Origin: Cymodocea nodosa
Taxonomy: Eukaryota > Streptophyta > Magnoliopsida > Alismatales > Cymodoceaceae
Direction: 5' to 3'
Assembly (NCBI GenBank): GCA_036874045.1
Contig: CM072335.1
Span: 19,661,501 to 19,725,500, forward strand
DNA: 64,000 bases
The notes under the pieces are model-generated. The model was not told where the DNA came from, did not search any database, and saw nothing but the letters and a program-made list of their open reading frames with translations. Shown here in pieces: positions 44,969 through 57,800 of the stretch; position 1 is the stretch's first letter; every line of letters starts with the position of its first letter. Position numbers and translations under genes: made by a program.

Positions 44969-47005
44969 TGTTTAGAATGAAAAAGTACATAATATTAATG
45001 GTTAAATGATGGTTAATTGCATAATATTTAGTTTATCATACGAGAATTAAGCCATTATGTTATAATTGCACTATTAGATGCTTTAATAAAAGAATCTGCA
45101 TAATTTTAGGGAATTAATGTTAATTTAGTATATTTTTGAATTGTCGGTAAATTGCAGGCTGTGAAATTCTTAAGTATCCGAATTTTCTGTTATTTCGAAG
45201 AGTTATGTTTAATGTATTGGATAGTGATGTTTTAAATGCTTAAAGAATATTTTATTATTTCCTAGATTACACGTGTTGAAACTACAATGCATGACTTAAG
45301 TGGATTTTCGGAAGGTTATCTGTAACTATCCAAAATGCATCTAACCATCGGATAGTTAGGTTCGTAAGTATCCAAAATATTTGAACTTGTTAATATAGAA
45401 TTATGCACGTATTGAATTTAAACGCTTTAGTATATCACATGAGATGCACTTGTTTAACTCGTTAAGTTAGCATAATTGTACGCGTTCAGTTACATGAATA
45501 CACACTAAGGTAACGCGTTATGTTAGCGGCTTATTTCTTTATTGCACGTGTTTTATAGTTAAATCAACAAAGTAAGTCCGTTGAATTATTTGTAACTCCA
45601 CGGACCATTTATTTTCTAATATGCCAATATAGCGGTTACAGAAACAGGACATTCGAAGGAAAATCACGATTGCATGTATCACGCAAGAAATCGCTCGTGC
45701 AAGGAAGAAGAAATCACCATCGTTGATATGAATGAAGGAAATCCAACCGATCAACGAAGTAGAAGCAGTTACTACTAAGAAATATAAAGGACAAGGAGAA
45801 AAAAATATACGTGTGGCTAGTGTGTGTGCAGAGGAGGACAAACCGAGCTATCTATAGGTAGCGTCGGAAGTTCTCTAAAGTTCCACACCAACCATCACCA
45901 CCACCACCATAATCACCAACCATCAGAGGTCTATGAGGATACTTTCCTAATGTCGGGTTGATTCTGAGCCAAACACGGTGCCTGACAACCACTGTGAGGA
46001 GTGATCGCGTTGCGGGAAGGGAAACCATTTTTACCAAGCACTAACTCATATCTCAAGAGATCGTAAAGCTTCTAGCCTTGGTTTCGAGTTGATGCTAGTA
46101 TGTTGAAGAGGAGATCAACTTGCAATTCTGGACTCACGATTCTATAGGGAGAGGAGATAGAATTGTAAGTGGTTAAATTTTCAGTGGTGTAATCGCGTTG
46201 CATGTAGTGACGGAAGTTTTTACTGTCAATAGAGATTACTTTTACATTTCACCTTTCACCCATTTTCATGATCATATAAAAACAAAAATACCAAAAACAA
46301 CTTATCTGTGTTTATAGTTAGTATTTGAGTGTTGTATTGTTTGTTTTCTATCATGATTATTGTTATCATTGTTAGTGTTTGGAATGTTTCATGTTTGTTT
46401 AAATTTAAAAAAAGAAAAGAAAATAGTTTTACAGTTTACTGAAATCGAATTGTTCCTAACACTTAAAGATTTTAATGGTTACTGTTTGAAATATCTGAAT
46501 GTTAGTATTTCTGAATGATAAATTTAATATTAACTAGCATTAAAGAGCTTAATTGATGTTATTTACAATCTATGGAACCGCTCAATGGTTGACCAAATTC
46601 CTTTGTAAATAGCAGTATTAAACTTGATTGATAACTTCGTTGAGTTACTTCAATTTCACGAGGTTAGTTCGTTGTGTTAGCTATAACTCAACGAAGTGCT
46701 TACTGAAGATATAAATTTCATTATTAAAAACAGAACAATACACAATTCTTCCTCAATTCTCTATGGGATCGACATGTACTTGCACACAAATACAATATAC
46801 ATTGTGCACTTGCAGTTAAAATACAAATTGAAATTAATATCTAATTTGTGTGAAAGATGGTTTGTTGACTTCTAAAAAGGACTTAATGTTAAGCATAAAG
46901 ATAATTAACTAAGTTACAAATAAAAGTTAACAAGGCAATCAAGTTTTCTGGCGCCGTTGCCGGGGAACTAAATAAGTTCTCTAGTGCCGCCTAAAAATCC
47001 AACCA
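44969..47005 (+). mobile_element. Solo LTR F of gypsy family A, with an internal primer-site-like sequence
   Basis: TGTTTAG ... ATCCAACCA, 2,037 bases, flanked by CTCCT (44964-44968 and 47006-47010); removing it restores the B LTR. It contains the A-family inverted repeats (45557-45605, 46620-46700), TATA (about 45780), an ACC/CCA trinucleotide run (45890-45920) and, 57 bases before its end, a perfect tRNA-Asp primer-binding sequence. No gene is present. Confidence 0.85.
46949..46966 (+). other. Intact tRNA-Asp primer-site sequence inside solo LTR F
   Basis: TGGCGCCGTTGCCGGGGA is complementary to the 3' end of plant tRNA-Asp. A partial second copy, AAGTTCTCTAGTGCCGCC, follows at about 46975-46992. 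Confidence 0.8.
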
Positions 47006-47854
47006 CTCCTTTTTTGAAATTGCTTGGAATTTCGAACTTCTTCTAATGTTGGAGAATTTTTCAGAATATGAATATTCAAACATAACTTTTCAGTTAGGGA
47101 TCCAGATTGAATATTCAGACTTGGTTTTTGAGATTGGGATCCTCTATTGTAATGTAGCTTGTACTCTCTATTAGTAGTCGAACTATGTTCTCACGTTCAA
47201 CATGTTCATCCACTTAATCCACAATCCACGTACTAATTTTTTCTTTAATCAAAATTACTATCTTTTTGAGTTTCCACTTTCTCCACTATAATTTTGAATT
47301 TCTGCGATCTCCACTCGCAGATTCACCGAGACTTTATCTTCTTGGAGTCTTGTAGAATATCTTCTAAGTCTTCGATTTAGTCGAACACTTATCATTTAAG
47401 TCCTATAAAAACTCGAATACTTATCTATAACTCTTCGAGTTTTTGCACCTGCAAAACACGTGACTAAACATAGCAAACTTATCTGCTCATTGGTCATTTT
47501 ATAAAACTCGAAGACTTCTCTATCCATGCATATAAAAACTCGAACAGTTATCTAACTATTTGATTTTCATTACCGAACGCACATGGAAAACACGTGACAA
47601 CTTAAAACATTAAAAACACACGTGTAGATAACTTAACTATACGAGTTTTTTAACATAAACTATTCGGTAAAAATGAAACATTAACTATCCAAAAGTTTAA
47701 CTATCGAAAATCTAACTCTTCGGAAATCTTTAACTTATTCGACATAAAAATGAAACTTTCCGATAATCTGTTAACTATTATACTTAGAGAATATTATTTA
47801 GACTTATTTAAAAACTTTAATAAAGCATATATCATCGAAACAAAATTCCTAACA

Positions 47855-47859
47855 CCAAC
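47855..47859. repeat. Target-site duplication of copia B, right
   Basis: CCAAC, paired with 15443-15447. Confidence 0.85.
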
Positions 47860-48971
47860 CATCAGAGGCTTGTGAAGATACTTTCCTGATGTCGAGTTGA
47901 TTCCGAGCCAAACACAATGCCTAACAACCACTGTGAGGAGTGATCGTGTCGCGGGAAGGGAAGCCATTTTCACCAAACACCAACTCATATCTCAAGAGAT
48001 CATAAAGCTTTTAGCCTTGGTTTCGGGTTGATGCTAGCATGCTAAAGAGAAGATCATCTTGCAATTCTGGACTCGCGATTCTATAGGGAGAGGAGGCAAA
48101 ATTTTAAGTGATTAAGTTTTCAATGGTGTAATTGCGTCCCATGTAGTGACGAAAGTATTTACTATCGATAGAGATTTTTACATTTCACCTTTCGCCCATT
48201 TTTATGAACATCTCAAAACAAAAATACCAAAAACAACAACTTATTTGTGTTTATATTTAGTATTTAAGTGTTGTATTGTTTGTTTTGTATCGTGATTAAA
48301 GTTATCATTATCAGTATTGTGAATGTTTTATATTTGTTTGATTCAAAAAATAGAAAATAGTATTACAGTTTACTAAAATCGATTCGTTCCAAATACTTAA
48401 AGATTTTAATGGTTACTATTTGAAATATTTGAATGTTAGTATTGCTTAATGATAAATCGAATATTAACTAGAATTAAAGAGATTAATTGATGTTATTTAC
48501 AATCTGTGGAACCACCCAATGATTGGCCAAATTCTTTTGTAAATAGCAGTATTAAACTGGAAAGATAGGCTCGTAGAGTTAACTTAAGTCCACGAGATTA
48601 GTCCATTGAGTTATCCATAACTCCATGAACTTAGTCTGTTGTGTTAACTGTAACTCAATGGAGTGATTACTGAACACATTAAGTATAATATAAAAAAAAT
48701 GGAACAGTACACAATTCTTACTCAATTCTCTATGGGATTGACTTGTACTTACACACAAATACAATATACACTGTGCACTTGCAATTAAAATACAAATTGG
48801 AATTAATATCTAATTTGTGTGAAAGGTTGTTTGTTTACTTCTAAAAAGAAATTATTGATATAAGCATAAAGACAAATTAACTAAGTTAGAAACAGAAGTT
48901 AACAAATACAAGTTTTCTAGCATTGTTGCTTAGGAACTAAACAAGTTCTCTGGTGCCGCCTAAAGCAACCA
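47860..48971 (+). repeat. 3' LTR of A1, right part
   Basis: Continues the LTR from 15447 (CATCAGAGG ...), collinear with 45919-47005 of F. It includes inverted repeats at 48565-48665 and a degenerate primer-site-like block at about 48905-48925, and ends ...GCCGCCTAAAGCAACCA at the same point as F. The sequence then changes to minus-strand pol of element G. No gene. Confidence 0.82.
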
Positions 48972-50878
48972 AACATCCATCCTATTGCTTCTTTATAAGT
49001 TTTTACTACTTCTTTGAATTTAGCAACTTAATCCTCTTTTAAATTTGAATCAATAATGATTGGACATGTTTGTTTTTCTTCTAGAAATATATAGGTTAAT
49101 TCAGGAGGTAAAGGCTTTAATTCTAAATGTTGCCCATCAGAAGCTAGAGCTCCTAATTCAACATCATCATTTCCTATGTTAATTTCTTCTTGATCTCCTT
49201 CTACATTTATGCTTTCACTTTCTTCTAAAGTTTCAGAATTTAGTTGCCTATTTAATTCTTCTTGAATCACATCATCTAGCATATCTCCTTCATCCTCTAA
49301 AAAGTCTATAGTATGTAAAGACATTTCTAACTCTTCAAACTTTTCTGGTTTGAAAATGTTTAATTGAGTATCATCATTACCATATGCTAACTTCATTACT
49401 CCAGTTTTACAATTTATAACAGCCCCTGATGTTGTTAAGAATGGTCTTCCCAAAATTAAAGATGTATCATGATTTTAATGCTTAATTTGTTGGAAATCTA
49501 AAATTACAATATCAATAGGATATATGAAATTTTTGATTTTAATTAAGACATCCTCTATTTTTCCTCTAGGATATCTTATACTTCTATCAGCTAATTGAAT
49601 AATAGTCCTAGGAGGAGTTAAGCCTTCTAATCCTAAGGATGCAAATATATCACTTAGCGTAACTTTTATACTTACACATAAGTCTATTAAGGTTCTTTCT
49701 AGAATGGTATTTCCTATGGTGCATGATATAACAGGAATTCCAAGATTAGATAAATTTTTAGGAATTTGTGGTAGAAATAGGGAACTACTTTGCTTAGCTG
49801 GAAAGACTTTCCTTAAAACTTTTCACTCTCTTTTCTTAGTACACCAATCCTTAAGAAATTTAACACAAGGTAGCATTTTTTGCAATAAGTCTGACAAAGG
49901 AATGTTAACTTGTACTTTTTCAAAAATTTCTCTAATTTTTTCTTATTTTTCAAGAAATGTTTGTTGTAATCTTTCAAGATAGGGTGCTAATGATTGTGAT
50001 TTAAAAGATTCTTTTTATTTCATTTGATTTGTTTGATCATTTTTAGTCTCATTTTTAGATTTAGATCTTTCTTCATTGATTTCTAAGTTTTCAGATATTA
50101 CATTCTCATTATTATTTTGATTTTTGCTCTTATCCACCTTCATATTACTTTCTGTTTGAATTCTTGGTGGTATATCAGTTCCAAATCTTAATGTTATACA
50201 TACATCTTTCAGATTTTCGTTGCTTTCATGATGTTCTTGTATATCATTTTCGTGATTATGATCTTCAACTATTTTTAGTTTTAAATTGCATTCTTTAAAT
50301 TCTATTGCATTGGTATTTTGTTTTGTTTGTATGTCTTGCAAATTATGCAGATCTGTAACATTAAAGTTCGCATTTGTGTTTTCCTATTGCATAACTTGTA
50401 ATTTCATTGTAAATTCATCCAATGCTTTTAATTTTCTTTCCAGATCATCTAATCCCATTACATTCAATTTTTGATCAATTTTCATTATGATTTTTTCAGT
50501 TTCATAAATGACATCAATTTTAGGTTCTAAATATTCTTCTCTATAGTTTAATTGGTTGACTTCTTGTTGATGACACATATATTGTTCCAATTTGTCCATG
50601 TTTCACTCTAAGCTACGCTCTAGTCTATCATACCTATCCTAAACTTCCTTGTCTCTCAACATATTACACATTCTAAACTGACCATCAATTAAGTAAACCA
50701 TAGGATTCTCATACTCAGCTCTATTATATTGAAGATAATTCATTTGTTGTTCATGTGATCTAACCATTTGCAATCGTCTCAGTTTCAAATAATCAGAAAT
50801 GTCGTGACCTTCCTAGTTACAGAATTCACATATGCTAACTATAGGTTTCAGAAATCTTTGAGTATAAGCATATGCCAT
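48972..50878 (-). pseudogene. pol: Gypsy element G: ORF1, protease and start of RT region
   Basis: Minus strand from ATG 50878 (MAYAYTQRFLKPIV). A degenerate zinc knuckle CEFCN*EGHDISDY comes first, then Gln/Glu-rich coiled-coil sequence (IIMKIDQKLNVMGLDDLERKLKALDEF) and an acidic linker. The protease region (LIDLCVSIKV in place of the usual LIDLGASINV, TIIQLADRSIRYPRGKIEDVLIKI, LILGRPFLTTSG) follows, then LELKPLPPELTYIFLEEKQTCPIII before RT. Many stops. It ends abruptly at 48972, where the A1 LTR begins; the rest of G would lie beyond the left edge of the window. Confidence 0.8.
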
Positions 50879-50958
50879 ATTCTCAATTATAGAAGAAAAC
50901 GCACATACTCCTCTTGCTATTAAAACAAAACAACACTCATAGTTGCTTAGCTTCTCAA

Positions 50959-50976
50959 TCCTCGGTAACGGCACTA
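50959..50976 (-). other. Primer-binding site of G (tRNA-Asp type, degenerate)
   Basis: Minus-strand TAGTGCCGTTACCGAGGA, eight bases inside the LTR end at 50984. Here the site lies outside the LTR in the normal place, unlike F and A1. Confidence 0.65.
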
Positions 50977-50983
50977 GAAAACT

Positions 50984-51189
50984 TGTTGAAGGTTTGTTAA
51001 CTTCAGTTTTTACTTGTTTAATTTGTCTTTATGCTTATATCAATAATTACTTTTAGAAGTAAACTAACAACCTTTCACACAAATTAGATATTAATTCCAA
51101 TTTGTATTTTAATTGCAAGTGCACAATGTATATTGTATTTGTGTACAAGTATAGGTCGATCCCACAAAGATTGAGTAAGAATTGTGTAT
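50984..51189 (-). repeat. 5' LTR of G, inner part
   Basis: Matches the last ~200 bases of the family A LTR before the primer site (AATTAGATATTAATTCCAAT, GTGCACAATGTATATTGTAT). It is interrupted at 51190 by element C and resumes at 61134. Confidence 0.8.
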
Positions 51190-52813
51190 TGTTTGGAATT
51201 TTTGAAGTTTTAAATTTTAAACCGCAAGTGCATGGCATCCAATGAAGTACGTCAGCAAGTACAGGTCGAACCATAGGGAAATGGGGATAATCTAGGATTC
51301 TAATTACAAGAATATGGTAAGCAAATACTTTCCAAATATAGATTAGACTACAAAAAAGGTAAGTCCACAGATTTTTAATTTATCGACCATTCAACATATT
51401 AGATTGAAAATTTAATCTCAATCAAATCTGTTAATGTGACTTTAGATAAAAATTTTCACACTTAAAAATGCACGAATGTTATGACTGAAAATTCAGGCAT
51501 TGAAAATGATGAATAAAATTGGAAACTTCTGCGTGTTAACAACAATATCTTAAAAACTTTATAAATCCAGAATTACTCAACTAAAAATTACAAAATCAAA
51601 TGCGTTGCAAAATAGATAGGATGCAGATATTAATGAAATATTTATTCAATTTTTACGCCATCTGAGTTGTGAGAAAAACGTGTTACAATCAAGAAAAAAG
51701 AATCTCAGATTGAATTATGTGCTCGATACAGTTATAGCTTGAAAACGGCATCAAATATTTTTTGATTGCTATGAAATTTTAGAGAATCATAGAAGACTTA
51801 TTATATCACGATTGTGAATTTTTTCAAAATTTTCAGTTACACAAAAATTCTCCAGGACACATATGAATTCTCGGAATAAAAATAGATCAACAAAACTGCA
51901 AATCTGCAAACAACATGCACAACCTTCAACGAATTCTATTTTGTTTCATGCATAATAGAATGTAATATCCAGATTTCAGCATCAACAAACAACAATATAT
52001 GAATATATATCAATAACAACACTTGTTTTTACGATTTTCAGATGAAAATAACAAAGATTCACGGATTCAAAAAGGAACAAACAATAAAAACGAATCTGTT
52101 TTCTACTTTTACCCTATTACAATGAAAACTAAGAACATAATTAACTACATACGTGAAACATAATAAAATGTGATACATCTGAAGCCAAAGAAGAGGGGAA
52201 AGTGGAGAAACGATTTGTGGAACCTCACAAATAAAGAAGAGAACCCTTTTGAAGATAGACGTCCCTACTCCAAGATGTGGGATGAAGGCTTTCACGTTGG
52301 AGATGACTTGTGGAATGAAGATGATGATATCCGAGTTGAAGAGAGGTGGTGGAATGACCGACATTCTCCTTCCTTGCTTCAAGATGCAGAGCTCTAAGAG
52401 GGGGTGACGGCTGGTGGTGTTGGAGGTGGAAAACAAAAGAGCCCAGGAGAGGAGCCCTAGATGTGCATCACTCTCTTTTATAAAGAGAGTTTCCAAGTTT
52501 GGAGATCCATCTTTGATTCAACGATTGGGATTAAATCTCACTTGATTTTCTTCCTCCAATCTTCAATTTCCATGATCTTCTATTGAATTATAAACTTTTC
52601 ATAACAATAAATACATCAAAGTATCAAGTCATCCATAAAATTCATAAATGATGCATGTTTGAAATAATTTCCTACTTTTAATTGTATAAAATGGGGATTG
52701 GTTCTTATTGGTTAAATAATGTAATAAATGCATAATATGACTTTAATAAATCTCATGTAAATCTATTTAACCAATAAGATACTATAAAAATATGCAACAT
52801 TTTAATCCAAACA
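51190..52813 (-). repeat. 3' LTR of C
   Basis: 1,624 bases, TG...CA, a few percent different from 59503-61128, mostly transitions by eye. It lacks the inverted-repeat arrays. An ORF on either strand at 52059-52496 is shared with the other LTR only because the LTRs are copies; no domain is seen. Confidence 0.9.
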
Positions 52814-52846
52814 AACTCCCCCATCCTTAAACTTTTACTCGTCCCG
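52814..52846 (-). other. Terminal polypurine tract of C
   Basis: Minus strand GGGACGAGTAAAAGTTTAAG then GATGGGGGAGTT, the same box as in A and E. Confidence 0.8.
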
Positions 52847-54186
52847 AGTAATAAAAATAACTAAAATCAAGAACTTGAAATCACACGAAAAATTATTCAG
52901 TTCACTTGTCACTATTGAACTCGTTGGGCATGGTGGTGGCTCAAACTAACATCACAATCTTTCACAATATCCACCAGATTCAACAAGTTTACACTATTGG
53001 AATGAGAAGTCACTTGTCCACAAGAACTATTTTGCCTTGAAAAAAAGGATTCGCACCCTCATTACTCAAGAAAAATTTCATTGTATAACAATATGACAAT
53101 GAATCAAATGAAAAAAATATGTAGTAGTGACTAACTCCCACCCTTCAAATGAGATAAGTTAGAAAATGCTTAGAATGAACAACCAAAGTATCAACATCAT
53201 AGCGTGCTAATCAACCCACTCTCAAGAAAATAAAAGAAGTTAGACACTTGAAAAAGCCCACTACTTCCTCACATCCCATATGTCTCCAAGCCCCCTTTTT
53301 CTCTTTTCTTCTTTTTTTTTCTTTTCTTTTCTTTTCTTTTCCTTTTTTTTTGGGTTGCTTTGGCCTCTTTTTTCTTCTTCTTCTTCTTTTTTGTTTTTGT
53401 TTTTTTTTTTTGGTATCAAACACCTTATTTCACCATTAAGCCTAACCTACCCTAAGAAACTCCTTAGCATGCTTGATGTGATAACTTAGGTGTTTTCCTA
53501 AACATATCCTTTAAAATCTCGTAGAAGTTTGGGAGGGTCCTAAATATCTCACCAAAAGTCATGTAATGAATAACCTGATTATGGTGGCGCTCGACTTAGG
53601 GATCACTCAAAAAAGGTGTATAAAAATAACAAGGCGTAAGTTCAAGTGATCAAGAAGACTCAACTCAAAACACAAATAGCTTAAACTCATCTTCTTTGGA
53701 GAACATCACTATTAGGTCCTGTGCTTTTTGGTCCTAGAGTCTCACCACTCAAAAAGGAAATGGGGTTGTCCCATAAAATCTCATAGTGACAACTGAATAG
53801 ACAATCTCATCAAGTGTGTTTTTCAAGTAAAAATACAATAAAATCATGCATCTAAATATGTATCTAAAATTTTAAAATATGAGCCTATCAAAGCAATTGT
53901 AATGAAATGAATTTCACCTTCCCCCCATGCTTAAATCTGACATTGTCCTCAATGTAATATAAAAGAGGGGATATAGATATCATACCAGACTGAAGTCACT
54001 TAAAGTCAAACCATATTCTATACTTGTGATGTTTGCGTGGAATTCTTGTTAAAAAAATATCTTAAAAGTTACATATAAGGTATGTACTAAAGGTTATAAG
54101 TTGAAGATAATACAACATAATTTGTAATGAAATAACTGTTTTAGCCTACTACATGTTGTCTTATTCATGCATCATTAAATTATATG
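52847..54186 (-). other. 3' noncoding region of C with pyrimidine tract and internal polypurine-like tract
   Basis: No gene. On the plus strand 53294-53412 is almost pure T/C (TTTTC and TTC repeats), a purine tract on the element strand. The internal ATTGAGGACAATG box with G-run is at 53919-53957 (minus). Confidence 0.75.
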
Positions 54187-54516
54187 CTAATCAAAGAAAG
54201 AAAAACCTTGGTCAATTTGATCAATAAAGCGTTGAATTTCTGCATCCATCTTCTTTCGTGGTTTCGCATTCGTCATCTTTGGCTCTTTGTCTTTGTTTGT
54301 CCTATCAAAGTAATAGATGTAATCATCTTCATAGCGCTTCTCAAAGGTGAGCACAGACTTTTCTATTACAGCATTGGAATTTCTTGCGCTTGTAGATGGT
54401 TGTGCTGTGGTGACAGGAGCTTTTCCTTTTTCTACCCATGTTGCCTTTGCTAGTTGTGCTTGTTGTGTTGCCTTCTCCTTTGATTGACGATTTTTTCTAG
54501 CTTTTGTAGTCTCCAT
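54187..54516 (-). CDS. Small basic ORF of C between integrase and the polypurine tracts, unknown function
   Basis: 109 codons, open. The N-terminus is strongly basic and Gln/Ala-rich (KARKNRQSKEKATQQAQ), then comes a Ser/Thr/Pro linker and the sequence VLTFEKRYEDDYIYYF, then a basic/acidic C-terminus. It resembles no family I can name. It occupies the place where E has gag and A has the accessory ORF and gag, so it could be a remnant or an unrelated accessory protein. Confidence 0.4.
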   Translation of the reverse strand: METTKARKNRQSKEKATQQAQLAKATWVEKGKAPVTTAQPSTSARNSNAVIEKSVLTFEKRYEDDYIYYFDRTNKDKEPKMTNAKPRKKMDAEIQRFIDQIDQGFSFFD

Positions 54517-54851
54517 GTGTTAAACCTATGAAAAAAAACTTCTACAAGAGCTACATGTGGATAAGCAATAGTTATGATAAAACAATAATAAGTATTTCAG
54601 CACATGAAATAATAAACATGAATTTCAACAATGAAACAACAATTATAACAATAATGCACATCAAGTAATCTCCATACAATAAAATAAGAACACACTCCCA
54701 CAATACCATAGATAAGAAAAGTAGACAACAAAAGAGTAAAATAAAATAAAACTTCTAACTACTAAACTAAACTAAGATAGTGAAACAAACTAAAAGAAAA
54801 CACACAAAACAAAGATAAAAGGAAAAGAAAAACAAAATCTACTATTTCCAT
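54517..54851 (-). other. Spacer between C integrase and small ORF
   Basis: A-rich (plus strand), no gene or structure recognised. Confidence 0.6.
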
Positions 54852-57800
54852 TCATTCATACTGAGGTTCTTGCAAATTCTCCTCTTTAGCTCTAAAATCA
54901 ATACCAACAAGTGTCTTCAAAACAGGCTTGAGTCTTTGTCCATTAACCTTGAAAATGGTGTGGTCTTTAGGATTCTTGATATCTACAAAACCATAAGGAT
55001 ATACCTTATGCACCACAAAAGGCCCAGCCCAACGAGATCGTAACTTACCAGGATGAGTATAAAGCCTAGACATATACAACCAAACATCATGTCCAAGGAC
55101 AAATGATTTCTTACTTATCTTTTTATCATGAACAACTTTCATTTTCTCTTTCCCTGAGATAGTTCTTACATATGCTTCATCTCTCATCTCCTCTAATTCT
55201 ACCAATTGAAACTTCCTAAGTGGGCCAGCTACTTCTAAATCCAAATTGAGTTTCTTTATAACCCAAAAAGCTTTATGTTCCACTTCTACCAGCAAGTGAC
55301 AAGCTTTCCCATATACCATTCTATAGGGGGTCATTCCAAGGGTAGTCTTGTAAGTAGTTCGGTACGCCCATAGTGCATCCACTAGCTTGTCTGCCCAATC
55401 TTGTCTAGTGCGATTAACCATCTTTTCCAAAATTGTCTTAATTTATTTATTAGCACTCTCAACTTGACCACATGTTTGGGGATGATAAGGGGTAGCAATT
55501 TTATACACAATTCCATATTTTTTCATTAAAGCCTCAAAACTTCTGTTGCAGAAATGCATGTCCCTATCACTTATAATAGCTTTAGGCATACCAAACCTTG
55601 ATATAATATTATTTCTTACAAATTTCACAACTACCTTGTTATCATTAGTTCTAGTAGGGATAGCTTCAATCCACTTGGAAACATAATCAACTGCCAACAA
55701 TACATAAAGATATCCTACTGAAATGGGAAATGGGCCCATAAAGTCAATCCCCCAAACATCAAATACTTCAACTTCAATAATGGGGTTGAGAGACATCATG
55801 TTCCTCTTTGAAAATTTTCCCAATTGTTGACATCTAGCACAACTTATACAATACTGATGTGCATCCTTGAATAAAGTTGGTCAGTAAAATCCACACTGTA
55901 GCACCTTGGCAGTAGTCTTCCCAGAGCCGAAATGTCCTCCACATGCTTGGTCATGGCAAAAGGAAAGAACACTCCTAACCTCATTGTTAGGGATGCAATG
56001 TCTTAAGATCAAGTCTAGGCATTGCTTAAACAAATAAGGATCATCCTAGTAAAAATACTTGACTCGAGACAAGAAGATCTTCCTATCCTGCCTTGTCCAA
56101 TCATGTGGCATCGATCCCATGACTAAATAATTAACAATATCTGCAAACCATGGGACGACATTAACCATTAAAACTTGCTCATCAGGAAATGACTCTCCAA
56201 CTTCTGAATTTGAGGGTGCTAACTGCAGTCTGGATAAATGATCAGCTACAACATTTTCACATCCTTTCTTGTCTCTGATTTCAATATCAAATTCCTACAG
56301 CAATAAAATCCATCTCATCAAATGTGATTTGGCATCCTTCTTTGCCAACAAATACTTTAATATTGCATGATCTGTATACACAATTACTTTGGCTCCAATC
56401 AAATATGACCTAAATTTCTCCAAAGCAAATACAACAGCCAAAAGTTCTTTCTCAGTGATTGCATAATTGAGCTGAGCATCATTAAGGGTTTTGCTGGCAT
56501 AACAAATTACATATGGAAGCTTATTAATCTTTTGTCCCAATACTGCCCCTATTGCAAAATTAGAAACATCACACATAACCTCAAAAGGATATGCCCAATT
56601 AGGAGATTGGACAATAGGGGATGATACAAGTTGATTCTTAATCTTATAAAATGCTTCCTTCCACTCTTGATTGAACAAAAATGGGACATCTTTTAACAAG
56701 TTCGTTAAGGGTCTAGCTATCTTGCTAAAATCCTTAATGAACCTCCTATAGAATCCAGCATGGCCTAGAAAGGATCTTATATCTTTAATTGTTTTAGGCT
56801 CAGGTAGATTGGCAATTAATTCCACTTTTGCCTTATCCACTTCCAATCCTTTCTTAGAGACCATGTGTCCCAACACAATTCCACTTTGGACCATAAAATA
56901 ACACTTTTCCCAATTTAAGACCAGCTTCTTCAATTTGCATCTTTCTAGTACTGATCTTAAATTCTTCAAACATACATCAAATGAAGATCCAAAAATAGAA
57001 AAATCATCCATGAAAATCTCAAGACAACTCTCAGTCATTTCATTAAAAATGCCCATCATGCACCTTTGGAAAGTTGTTGGCGCATTACAAAGTCCAAAAG
57101 ACATTCACCTATATGCAAACGTTCCAAAAGGGCATGTGAAGGTTGTCTTCTCTTGGTCTTCAGGTGCCACAACAATCTGATTATAACCTGAATATCCATC
57201 AAGAAAGCAATAATATTCTTGCCCTGCTAATCTTTCTAACATTTGATCAATAAAGAGCAATGGAAAATGATCCTTCCTAGTGGCAGCATTGAGCTTCTGA
57301 TAATCAATACACACACTCCAACCAATTTGCTTCCTCATAGGGATGAGCTTGTTCTTATCATTTGCTTCTACTGTCACTCTAGATTTCGTAAGGACAACTT
57401 AAATAGGACTGATCCAAGTACTATCAGAGATTGGATATATGATATCATTATCCAAAAGTTTAATTATTTCCTTTTTAACTACCTCTCGTATGTTGGGGTT
57501 TAATCTCCTTTGAAACTCACGAGAGGGCACAACATTATCCTCCAAATAAATTCTATGTTGACAGATAGCAAGACTTATACCCTTGATATTTGCCATAGTC
57601 CAACCAATGGCTTCTTTAAATTCCTTTAGAAAATCTAACAAACTCATCTCTTGTTCTCTAGACAAGTCATTTGCAATAATCACCGGAAAGGTTTCATGTT
57701 CTCCTAAAAATCCATATTTCAAATTGACAGGTAAAGGTTTCAACTCTAAGGAAGGAGCCTTTAAAGTTGGGAGTTCATGTGGAGTATTGGTGGGGAGTTC

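Larger units (their letters stand above)
15448..47854 (-). mobile_element. Ty1/copia element B (SIRE-like), hosting insertions D, E and F
   Basis: Minus-strand element bounded by LTRs 15448-16634 and 44624-47854 and a CCAAC target duplication. Internal order on the minus strand: primer site 44612-44623, gag, protease, integrase, RT, RNase H, a family-A-like LTR fragment, an accessory ORF, polypurine tract. Without D (32224-41110), E (19369-28959) and F (44969-47005) it would be about 12 kb. The RT/RNase H wording (YSDADFAG, SRAKHIKVRHHFLRD) and an extra ORF after pol fit the SIRE/Maximus lineage. Confidence 0.85.
44624..47854 (-). repeat. 5' LTR of copia B, interrupted by solo LTR F
   Basis: LTR sequence at 44624-44968 and 47011-47854 matches 15448-16634; F with its target duplication occupies the gap. 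Ends TG (44624) and CA (47854). Confidence 0.88.

Noticed and set aside
46949..46966. A tRNA-Asp gene fragment
   Set aside because: Only the 3' complement is present, at LTR borders in several elements; it is a primer-binding site.
52059..52496. 145-codon ORF, with a shorter copy at 60518-60811
   Set aside because: Both lie in the two LTRs of element C and are alike only because LTRs are copies; the second is truncated and no domain is visible.
53211..53489. Overlapping ORFs rich in Phe/Ser or Lys/Arg on both strands
   Set aside because: They translate a T/C tract with TTTTC and TTC repeats in the C 3' noncoding region; low-complexity artefact.
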